Assembly: GCA_900155495.1 (NCBI GenBank)
Contig: FTLJ01000448.1
Location: 1 to 64,000 of the forward strand
From: Porogramme epimiltina
Lineage: Eukaryota > Basidiomycota > Agaricomycetes > Polyporales > Polyporaceae
Direction: 5' to 3'
Length of the DNA: 64,000 bases
Shown here: positions 55,668-64,000 of the stretch, in pieces
How the letters are laid out: the number at the start of each line of letters is the position of its first letter
Numbering within the stretch: position 1 is the first letter of the stretch
The notes under the pieces: generated by a model
Seen by the model: only the letters and a program-made list of their open reading frames with translations
What the model was told of the DNA's origin: nothing
Databases searched by the model: none
Translations under genes and position numbers: made by a program

Positions 55668-56479
55668 GCAGAGGGTAAACAATGTTTCAGAACTGATAGT
55701 ATTCACATGTATAGCAGGGGCTACGAAAGCATATTATGATGTGATTTTGTGAATGGGCAACGCTGAGACATTGAATAGAACGAGGTCTGCGAGACGACTG
55801 GAGTGTCACCAGTGGGTTATCTGTTACTGCAGCCCAGTACACAAACAAGAGGGGGAACAATGTTTACCAAGTGTACAGAGAAACTATGAGGAAACACAGC
55901 ACTGAAAACGGAACTAATGGAGAACTGTTCAAAAATGAAACATGCTAAGTGTTGAAGTATCGGAAGCGCGAGTCCGGATATGGTAGACATGGCGTAATGT
56001 GGTCTGGGGAGGTCTGGGGACGGATGCGGTCGCGGGTTGAACTCACCTTCAAGTTGCCACCACGCGTCCCGACTGGAACCCTCAGCGGAAGCGAGTCCTC
56101 TCGAATACCTCTTCTGGCCCTTCTGGATGCATAGGATGGTCAGCATAATGTTAGGTTGCCAGCAAGGGTGTTGTGACGAGCCACCCAGGATATCCAATAT
56201 CAAACCTTTCGATCACGAAATCACCGAGGCCTCACAAAGGCTGGGGCATTAGTGGGTGCCTGACGCACTGCAAGCCTTTACGTCGAATCTTCTGGTATGT
56301 CTTCGCTCCTACCCCCCGCCACCTGCACGCTCTCAAGTCTGAGATGGTCTGTTGCCATATACAGCTGTAGCCAGCGGGCGGAAGGGCTGTGATCTCGTGT
56401 TGCGGTGACTCGCAACACAAACGTATCACGATTGAAGACGTCCCCAAGTCCACTCCTACTCGCCTCCGGAGGATAACCC
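55668..56479. repeat. Spacer and upstream block P, copy 3
   Basis: From about 55940 it matches P copies 1 and 2: GCGAGTCCGGATATGGTAGA near 55970, GGTTGCCAGC near 56154, TATGTCTTCGCTCCTA near 56296. It is shorter than the others and lacks the TATA-like box. Confidence 0.6.
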
Positions 56480-56606
56480 CTCTGCAGCCTCCCCCCCGTC
56501 CCCATTTCTCGTTCCCGCGCCCCTCGATGGCCCCCACAGGGCATTCTTTCCGAGAAGCAGCTCTTGCACCTCAAATATGCCGTTGCTCTCGGCCAATTCA
56601 TTCCGG
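56480..56606 (+). pseudogene. Relic of array F-box exon 1
   Basis: Matches the middle of exon 1 of member 2 (TTCTCGTTCCCGCGCCCCTC, then GAAGCAGCTCTTGCACCTCA and GGCCAATTCATTCCGG) without a start codon. It breaks off within exon 1 and passes directly into block S sequence, so a deletion of some 2 kb removed the rest of the gene and the start of the spacer. Confidence 0.75.
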
Positions 56607-57037
56607 ACCACACTTTGGGGTGGACGTGATCCCATGCATGGCTTAGTTGGTTCGCGCACAATCCGTGAGCGGGATCTGGGACTGCTCGATGGGTAATTTG
56701 GTAAGCTAGGGGCAGTGGTGCGGGACGTACCACGCGTTCCGTGTATGCCGTCTACTCACGTCACTGTACGTCGAAGCTATTTTCGCCCTTCGAACTTCGG
56801 GAGAAACGTGCTCGCCTACATGGCTTATTCGGTCCATGCGCTGTCCACAAACAGACGTCGGGACTGCGCAACGAGGTGTATGATAAGCTAGGGGCGATGG
56901 CACGGGACGCGTCATGCGTTCCATGTACGTCGTTGTGCGTGGGCGGTGAGCTGACTGGCGTAAATTGCAGGGAACAAACTGGTGCGTGTGGGGAGGAGGA
57001 TGCCATCGGGGGGCGGCGGGTACTCCGAAGGGACCAA

Positions 57038-57044
57038 CATAAAA
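57038..57044 (+). promoter_or_regulatory. TATA-like box of small secreted protein gene C
   Basis: CATAAAAGGGGAGCCTTT at the conserved position; the first T is replaced by C. Distance to the start codon is uncertain because of the assembly gap. Confidence 0.6.
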
Positions 57045-57137
57045 GGGGAGCCTTTGGTACGTCAGGGGGCCAGGCAGGTAGCACCGACATCCCAGTTTTT
57101 CGTCCTCTGTCTTTGTCTCACCACACTGTGAGTGCAC

Positions 57138-57183
57138 CCCCCCCCCCCCCCCCCCNNCACTGTGAGTGCCCCCCCCCCCCCCC
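57138..57183. other. Assembly gap (NN) between poly-C runs
   Basis: Two undetermined bases at 57156-57157. The sequence CACTGTGAGTGC precedes the C run on both sides, which suggests that one homopolymer was assembled twice. It lies in the likely 5'-UTR intron (57128-57236) of gene C. Confidence 0.9.
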
Positions 57184-57253
57184 ACACACACGCATTAACT
57201 ATAAGCCCTCGCTCACCTCTCTGCCTATATTTTCAGACACCGACAAATCCACT

Positions 57254-57715
57254 ATGCACTCCTTAGCCACCGTCACACTTGCCCTCGTTGCCTTCATTGG
57301 CACCTCCGTTCTCACTGCGCGGGCCACCACCCTCATCGCACGCCAGGGGTCGTGCGCTACTCATCCGGCCTGTAATGACACCACTCCCTGTGCTGACGGG
57401 TGCTCGTGCATACCGATCTCCGGGGCCGGGTTCACGGTGAGCATTCATTTTCTCCTCCTGTGAACCTGGGGCTCACGTTGGCGGACTGTGAAGGTCTGCC
57501 TCGCTGTCGGTTTGGTTCCAGAAATGCACCGTGCGCTGCAATCCGACGCTTGCGAGACCACGCTCTGCCAAACCAACAATGACTGTTGCGATAGTTTCAA
57601 CTGTGTGGGAATTGTTGGCGACACTATGCAGGTGAGTCATTACTTAAGGGCTGCGTGCTTGAGTCGCTTACCATCTGTTGGTCAGGCCTGCTTGCCGGTC
57701 TCTGTGGGTATATGA
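57254..57715 (+). CDS. Small secreted protein C with two knottin-like modules
   Basis: Three exons: 57254-57436, 57494-57631, 57686-57715 (351 nt, 116 residues); introns phase 0. Signal peptide MHSLATVTLALVAFIGT..., then LIAR before QG. Module 1: C-x5-C-x5-C-x3-C-x1-C-x9-C (ADGCSC core); module 2: C-x4-C-x5-CC-x4-C-x8-C (NNDCCDSFNC core, ACLP at the end). The linker between modules is longer by one codon than in B. Intact, although its unit has lost the F-box gene, so secreted and F-box genes need not stay paired. Function unknown. Confidence 0.8.
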
Positions 57716-58840
57716 GCGGCCCATGGAGCAATTTTCTTGACACTCGACACTTCCATGTGCACAGCAGTTGTATGGTTTGACGTTGGCGTGTAATATGCGG
57801 GCCCTTAAAGCTCAATGAATGCCGAAATGTTTTGAAGGCCCACACAATAAATATACAGTGAAGTTACTCCGTTGCAAGGACTGTATCTTATCGAGTAAGG
57901 GGATACGTTGTTATGGCATTTTGAAACTTCAACCAACATCAGCACAGCGGAAGGATGCATGAGAGCATGGTCTACGCTCCGTAAGGATCCGGCATTCTTG
58001 TTGCTATCGCTAATGCTACCCTGGCCTCCCTCGTTTTTCTAGGTCATTACCCACGTGCCTTGTGCGATTTCACTTTGGAACCATCCAGCCATGCCCTCCG
58101 CCAAACCGGGCTAGCCAGTCTCCTCTTTCTACATCTCGCGCAATTGGTGGGCACTGCGGTCCCGAGTTCGGGCAAGAAAGGGGTCCCCAAATTGCCGCCG
58201 CAAACTCCGCCGTGGGGTATTTGAGGATCCCCGCACGGGTGGAACAGGAAATACTTGAATCGACATGAAACAGCACGGCTACGTATCACATAAAGCACAA
58301 GGCTCGAGCGCCTCGGGGTTCGACAAGGGCAAACAGGAAAACATGGCACCCGTTGTAGGCGCGTCAGGGTAATGTACTCAAAATACTCTATGTTCTTGGA
58401 ACTTACCAGGGGAACGTACTCGCCTGTATGGCTTGTTTGGCGCACAGGCTATCCGCGAGTGAGCGTCGGGAATGCGCGATGCGGAACAAGTGTAAAGCTT
58501 GGTAAGCTAAGGACGGACGACGCGGGGCACATCAGGCGTTTCGTGTACGCCGCAGCGCGTTGGTGACGCACTGAGTAGTGTAAATTGCAAGGAATAAACG
58601 GGCGTGTGAAGGCCAGAGGACGCCACCGAGCGAGGACGGCACTCCTACAAGACTAATATAAAAGGCGAGCCTTTGGGATGCCAGATGGTCAGGCAGGTAA
58701 CGCCGACGCTCCAATTCTTTGTACTTCTCTGCCTTCGTCTCACCACGTAGCTGTGAGTGCAAGTCCCTCACACTCTACGCAATAACATAAGCTCTCACTC
58801 ACCTCTCTGTCTCCATCTTTTAGTCCCTGGAGAGTTCATC
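57716..58840. repeat. Upstream block S, copy 4
   Basis: From about 57880, diverged copy: GCACTGCGGTCCCGAGTTCG near 58151 matches GTACTGCAGACCCGAGTTTG of copy 1. A 5'-UTR intron is likely at 58753-58823. No F-box remnant was found. Confidence 0.6.
58657..58663 (+). promoter_or_regulatory. TATA box of small secreted protein gene D
   Basis: TATAAAAGGCGAGCCTTT, 178-184 bp before the start codon. Confidence 0.75.
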
Positions 58841-59330
58841 ATGCGCTTCCTGGTCACTGTCACATTCGCCTTCATCGCTTTCATCGGCACTCCCATGCTC
58901 ACCACGCAGGCTACCATCCTCGCCGCACGCCAGGGGACCGGCGCCCCACAGGCACAATGCGAATCAAGTTTCATCTGCAGTGACAACATTTCCTGCGGCG
59001 ACGGGTGCGAGTGCACGCCGTTCTCCGGGAGCGAGTACGGGGTGAGCACTTACTTTCTCCTCACATGAACTAGGAGCTAACGTTCGCGGACCGTGAAGTT
59101 TTGCAAACCCCTTGGGACGGCGCTAGACATGCGTCGCGCACCACAATCCAGCGCATGCAAGATCATACGCTGCGAAACCAGCAATGATTGTTGTGAGAGT
59201 TTTGGTTGTGTGGAACTCATCGGCAACGAGACGGTGAGTGGTTTATTGAGGAGGCCACGTGCTCAAGACGGCAGCAAGTCGCTCACTGCCTGTTGGTCAG
59301 ATCTGCTTGCCGATCTCTGCGGGTATATGA
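58841..59330 (+). CDS. Small secreted protein D with two knottin-like modules
   Basis: Three exons: 58841-59041, 59099-59233, 59301-59330 (366 nt, 121 residues); introns phase 0. Signal peptide MRFLVTVTFAFIAFIGT..., then LAAR before QG, followed by six extra residues before the first Cys. Module 1: C-x5-C-x5-C-x3-C-x1-C-x10-C (GDGCEC core); module 2: C-x4-C-x5-CC-x4-C-x8-C (SNDCCESFGC core, ICLP end). The most diverged of the intact copies, yet cysteines, splice sites and exon 3 length (30 nt) are unchanged, which points to selection on the fold. Confidence 0.8.
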
Positions 59331-60365
59331 GCGGCCCACGGAGCAATCTTCTTGAGACTCGGCACTTCTATGTGCACAGCCGTTGTATGGTTTGGTGCCG
59401 GCATGCAATATGCGGGCCCTTAAAGCTCAATTTATGTCGAAATGTTACCTCTCGACAATAAATATACAGCGAAGCGAATTCATCGCAAGGGCCGCATCTT
59501 ACAGCTAAACCAATGCATTGTCATGGAGCCTATTTCCTGAATGAGTTGAAACTTAAACCCACGTCAGCACAGCGGAGGCCGAGGGATGGGGGAGAGCATT
59601 GTGTGTGTCATGTATGATTCCTGCGTTCTTGTCCGACCTACCGCAAAGGCTTTCTCTCGCTATAAGCGTGGCTTGTGCAATGTACCCTTGAAGCCATGCC
59701 TCCGCACGCTCCGCCGAATCAGGCTACCCAACCTCTTCCTTGAACGTCTCATGCGAATAGTGTGTCCTGCGGGCCCAAGTTTGAGTCAGAAAGGAGATAC
59801 TCAAATTGCCACCATGAACTCTGTCGCCCCGCATGTTGAGGATCCTTTGAGCCAAGGCGTAACACGAACTTCAATAGAAACAAAAATGCGCGACTGCACA
59901 CACACTTGAAGGCTTAAGGCTCGAGTGCCTCGGGGTTCGACTGGGGCGAGCGGGGGATTTATATATGCAGCAGCTGTTGCGGGCGCGCATCAGTGAGAAA
60001 CGCTCAAAACTCTCTATACTCTTCCAACTTTTGGGGGGACGTGATCCTATGCGTGGTTTCTCTGGTCCGCCCTCCACCCGCTGCCGGGCGCTGGGACTGC
60101 GTGACGAGAAATGAGGGGACAATTTGGTAAGCTAGGGGCAATAGCGCGGGACACATCATGCATCCCATGTGTACCGCCTAGTACGCACGTCACTGCGCGT
60201 TGGTGGCGCACTGACAGGCGTGGGTTGTAGGAATGAACTGGGGGGTGAGCGGAGAGGAGGATGCCGTGAGGTGAGCGCATGATTGCGAAAGGACAGGTAT
60301 AAAGGGCTAGCCTTTGGGTAGCCAGGCGGTCAGGCAGGTTCGACGTGGCTGCCGACAAGTTCACT
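59331..60365. repeat. Upstream block S, copy 5
   Basis: From about 59470, the most diverged copy; keeps the CTCGGGGTTCGACTGGGGCG region near 59929 and the TATA box. The 5'-UTR intron of the other copies appears to be missing. Confidence 0.55.
60298..60304 (+). promoter_or_regulatory. TATA box of small secreted protein gene E
   Basis: TATAAAGGGCTAGCCTTT, only 62-68 bp before the start codon, in keeping with loss of the 5'-UTR intron. Confidence 0.7.
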
Positions 60366-60911
60366 ATGCACTTCCCAACCCCCCTTATACCTTACCTAGC
60401 AGCCTTCGTTGGCATCCCCATGTTTGCCACGGGGACTGCTGTCCTCACCGCACTCCAGGAGGCCGCTATGCCCACGTGCACGTTCAAAGGAATCTGTACT
60501 GCCGCCCTCGTGGGCCAGTGCGGTGACGGGTGTGCGTGCACACTGATCCTCGGGCCTACACTCGGTGTGAGCACTCATTTTCTCTTCCGTGAAACAGGAG
60601 CTTACGTTATGGATTTGCCAAGATCTGCAGCCCCGCCGAGATGACTCCAGACATACGCTCGGCGCCGCGTGCCGCAAACTAATGTGTGTGCAGGCTTGGT
60701 CTGCAACACTGACGCCAACTGTTGTCCGTATTGGCATTGTATGGAGATCATCGGCGACCCCACAACCACAGGGGTGAGTTACTTCAATAGGGGACTGCAT
60801 ATTGTGGCAGTAACAAGCCGTTTACTTTATGCTGGTCAGATCTGCATGCCACCCTCTCGGGACTCCAGTCTCGACTCCCCGGTCACTTCCGTATGTACAG
60901 CGGCTGTCTAG
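60366..60911 (+). pseudogene. Small secreted protein E, second module out of frame
   Basis: Exon 1 60366-60566; exon 2 from 60623. Signal peptide MHFPTPLIPYLAAFVGIP..., then module 1 with six cysteines (C-x5-C-x7-C-x3-C-x1-C-x10-C, GDGCAC core). In the linker about seven extra bases shift the frame, and TAA at 60680-60682 ends translation (86 residues). The second module is still readable in another frame (VCNTDANCCPYWHC), followed by a splice site and ICMP at 60840, but the final exon has also lost its usual stop and runs to 60911. As in A, the first module alone remains expressible. Confidence 0.7.
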
Positions 60912-61929
60912 TTTTAGCGTGTAGTCTTCAGGCTCTACGACAATGAATTGCTTCAGAGCAAATCCTACGGGCAATAAATATACAGCAAACTCACTGCATT
61001 GTAAGGGCCAGGACGAGGTCGGTCATATTCGACGTGGGGAAACGCAACAGTGTTAGCATGTGCTCCGAGAACTGGCGGCGGAACCGGTGCCCGGTGGAGA
61101 GTCACATGAGGCAACCCCACAACGCGCACATGATCGTTGTCCCCGGCGCCCACATACAGCTTGAACTTTGACCCGCACGCCACGTCTCCGCTTCAGATGT
61201 GATTCTAAGCTGTCTCTCGCGGGGGTGGACTCGAGGGAGCGGGGTTGTGCGGGCTCGGGCAAAGAGGTCAGTACTTGAGTCGCCGGACTAGTGGAATCAC
61301 TAGGCTGTCTATGTTTATTGAATACAGCTTACCTTCACTTTGCTTCGGGCCGAAACACCATCCAATCGACCGTCGAAGCTCAGAGTGCACGCATGTAGTG
61401 TAGACCAAACAGATACATGTCGTTGATCAATTAAATAGCTACACGAATGGTTCAAGATCTAGTAGGGATGTTCTTCAGTAGAAGTGTCACTTCGATTTCA
61501 AGCTAGCCACTCGGCCTTGTGCTGCGTAGCTCACGTCACGTGAGGGCATACATTGACCCTCTCTGGGGGGCGTTATGAGTGGAAATATTGATATTGTTGG
61601 ACTACAGTTTGAGACGGTTAATGGTCCCCTGAGCGCCTCCTTATGGATAATGAGAACAAATTTTTATTTCAGACTCTCTGGTAGTAAGGAATAGTGGGGC
61701 GTTCCACCATGTCTTTCCTTCAGCCTTCCTTTTGGGGGGTATCAGCCGTCGTCTCGAGGTTCAGCAATACAAGGAGGAGGCCTCTTAGACCGCGAGATGC
61801 CGCGAGAGACACCCTAGTGGGTGTAGACGCTCGCGCGCATATCCACGAACATATACATGCGCCCGCGTACGCCCACCCCCCTGGTCAGATGCACCATCTC
61901 ACAACCCGTCCCTCTAATTTTTCCTAAGA
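60912..61929. other. Intergenic region before the forkhead gene
   Basis: About 1 kb; no gene seen. It must contain the forkhead promoter. Confidence 0.5.
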
Positions 61930-64000
61930 ATGGCCTCTCATCCGGGAAATGGTATGTCAGGCATCGGCCCCATGCCGGCGCTCTCGTGCCAACCAGCATC
62001 TGGGTTTACGGGCGCCTCCCACGTTGCCAAGTATGGACGCCGGCAAGTATCCAGGGCGCTTCCGCGCTCACTCCTCTACCACTTCCTCTCATCTACAACC
62101 CCCCGCAGCCTCTCCAACCGCACAATATCACCATGATGGCTCTGGTACCGATTCTGTATCAGACCGCGACAGAGACCCATCTACACCCATCCACGCTACT
62201 GAGCGGCCCCCGCTAGGATACACCAACCCCCACGGAGCCATATTCGACGAAAATGCGTCGTCATACATACACAATCGCACCTCCGTCGCCCCCGCCACAT
62301 TCGACGTGGAACCAGGAGCTTACGCGCCTATAGATATATCTAGGGACTCTTTGTCTCCCGGCCTCATTCAAAGTGGCATCGACGGACGTGTAGGCCCTGC
62401 CATTCAACAGTGTGACCCGGGTTCACTGCCTGTGGCGACATCGACGACAGCACTACCTGTACGTACTCCCCGGCACCTCTTATCTGATCTGAATTTTCTC
62501 TTATCTGATTTTGCCGTAGGTCGCGTTCGGTGGGCTAAGCGGAGACCTCAGCCCGACTGGCTCGCATGGAAGTGGCGGTAGCGACCATAGTGCTCATGGA
62601 AGCGGCGGTAGCCACGGTAGCGGGTCTGGCGAGCATTTCGTCAATGCGCCGCCCTACAGCGTGCCACAGCAGTACGGCCAGGTGTCGCCACAAAGCGAGT
62701 ACCCTAGGTATGGCGTCGAACATCACTCTATGTACGACCCACCCTACCCTGGCGTAAGCATGGGATACGCACATTTCGGTATGGTCCCCCGCCACCAAGA
62801 GCAGATCCTTCACATCCCACGGACGCACACATACCCCCCCTTGGCCCCCCCGTTCAGCCATGTGAATTTCCCATACTCCGACCAACGCAAGGTGTTCTAT
62901 TCATCCCCAGACCTCCACACTCAGCCTCTCATTCCCGGCCAAACTCGCATTCATGTCCCACAAGCAGGCTCTTATCCCGAGGCCAATGACTCTTACGATG
63001 ACATGGGCGGCGGCTTTGCGTCCGGTGACGACGCGTTCATCCCCACATCTGATGCAGACATTCGGCGCTTCCTGGGCCTTCTCCCAAACCAGGAACTCAG
63101 CCTCAATGCCCTCGCGGACCCTCCTTCCGGACAACGCCCCGGTCAGACCATTCCTGCGCTATCCCAGCTCGCGATCTTGGGGAGCCCTCGTAAGCAACTT
63201 ACCCTACAAGGAATCTACCAAGCGCTTGAAGATAGGTTTGAATGGTTCCGGTCGAACCGGGATGACAAGTCGTGGCAGGTGAGTAAATATTGGCGTGCTT
63301 CACGGATAGGACACCAAACGTCTTGGTTTCAGAACTCCATTCGCCACAACCTGTCGCTTTACAAGTGCTTCCGTCGCATCGCGAAACCCATCACTGAGCC
63401 GGGAAAGGGCAGTTATTGGGTCGTTGATTACACTCGCGGGGTCGGCACCAAGCGTCCGCGCAAGCGACGTGACAAGCGTTCCAAGAACGCGCAAGACGAT
63501 GCTATGCAAGTGGACGACTCTGACAAGGACGCCAAGGAAGAGGAGGCTTCAGAGGACGAGGGATTCCCTTCCCCCGCTCACTCGTCTCAGGGCATTCCCA
63601 GTGACTACGGCCGCAGCCACCAAGTAGGACACTCGCGTCCTACGGCCCGTACCGGCCCCCGTCGTGGAGGCTCTCCGTATGCTACGCCCACCAATGCCTT
63701 GACCCAAGTGCGCCACGGCCGCCACGACTCGGCCCCGAACCTGCCGCCTCTCCAGGACACGCGCCAGTACCCCATGGGCTACCCTTCCTCTCCGTTCGGT
63801 CAGGGCACGTTCTCCCAGCCCCACGCCGCCTCGCAGTGGCAGCCCCTGCTCAACCCCGGCCACTTTTCCGACCCGAGGCAGCTCCCCCCGCCCTTCGTGC
63901 ACCCCATGGCGGAGCCTTGGGCCGTCGCCTCCTCGGGAAACGCGTACCGCGGCCCCGCGCGCTCGCACACCCTGCCGGCGCCCTCGAGTGCGGTCCACCT
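61930..64000 (+). CDS. Forkhead transcription factor (3' end beyond window)
   Basis: Exons 61930-61951, 62055-62458, 62520-63278, 63333 to the window edge; at least 617 residues. The first exon (MASHPGNG) is inferred from a GTATGT donor in phase; an alternative start is ATG 62029. The N-terminal half is Ser, Gly, His and Pro rich with HGSGGS repeats. The forkhead domain spans about residues 353-440: LTLQGIYQALEDRFEWF, then NSIRHNLSLYKCFRRI (recognition helix) and GKGSYWVVDY, followed by a basic stretch (KRPRKRRDKRSK) that may be a nuclear signal, then an acidic patch. One intron splits the domain before NSIRH. A nuclear DNA-binding regulator; targets unknown. Confidence 0.9.

Larger units (their letters stand above)
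56607..57253. repeat. Upstream block S, copy 3 (partial)
   Basis: Begins within block S because of the deletion. Keeps GTACGTCGTTGTGCGTGGGC near 56924 and the TATA-like box. Confidence 0.6.

Overview
The window is nuclear DNA of a filamentous basidiomycete, most likely an agaricomycete. Evidence: protein-coding genes are broken by many 50-130 nt GT-AG introns; there are families typical of these fungi (a DUF6534-type membrane protein, many F-box proteins, a HET-domain relic, Ala/Ser-rich secreted proteins); and the housekeeping genes are fungal (SVF1, COX4, VCX1, NCS2/CTU2, URK1). I rebuilt gene models by joining exons by hand; where exon lengths are listed, the coding sum divides by three. 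No tRNA, rRNA, CRISPR or intact transposon was recognised.

Layout. 0.1-9.7 kb: a 20-exon DUF6534 membrane protein gene, an OMA1-like mitochondrial protease (minus), an F-box/LRR-like gene (minus) and SVF1. 10.5-12.6 kb: an F-box gene with an N-terminal coiled-coil region. 13.1-15.6 kb: a secreted protein gene with three near-identical internal repeats (minus). 15.6-19.7 kb: about 4 kb without a recognised gene, holding an assembly gap. 19.7-28.5 kb: three minus-strand F-box paralogues; one is frameshifted and the other two sit in a roughly 3.2 kb tandem duplication. 29.2-41.4 kb: a housekeeping block with COX4 and VCX1 divergent, NCS2/CTU2 and URK1/UPRT divergent over only 235 bp, and a class V PLP-dependent enzyme. 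41.6-42.5 kb: hairpin-rich DNA and a HET-domain relic. 43.4-44.8 kb: a single-exon F-box gene.

45.8-60.9 kb is the most unusual part: an expanding array in which a 4-exon F-box gene (three intact copies and one decayed fragment) is linked to a gene for a small secreted cysteine-rich protein (five copies). In the complete secreted-protein copies (B, C, D) the mature protein is two cystine-knot-like six-cysteine modules; each module is interrupted by a phase-0 intron one residue before its last cysteine, so one module and its intron appear to have been duplicated internally. Two of the five copies (A and E) have independently lost the second module. All five have a TATA box in a shared promoter block. 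A decayed forkhead-gene fragment lies antisense inside the array. The window ends within an intact forkhead transcription-factor gene (61.9 kb to the edge).

Functional links. The housekeeping genes are unrelated to each other (mitochondrial quality control and respiration, vacuolar calcium, tRNA wobble-uridine thiolation, pyrimidine salvage). The accessory regions are dominated by F-box proteins: nine genes and one relic in 64 kb, from at least three subfamilies. That fits lineage-specific expansion of ubiquitin-ligase adaptors; any functional tie between the array F-box genes and the secreted knottin-like proteins is my inference from linkage only.
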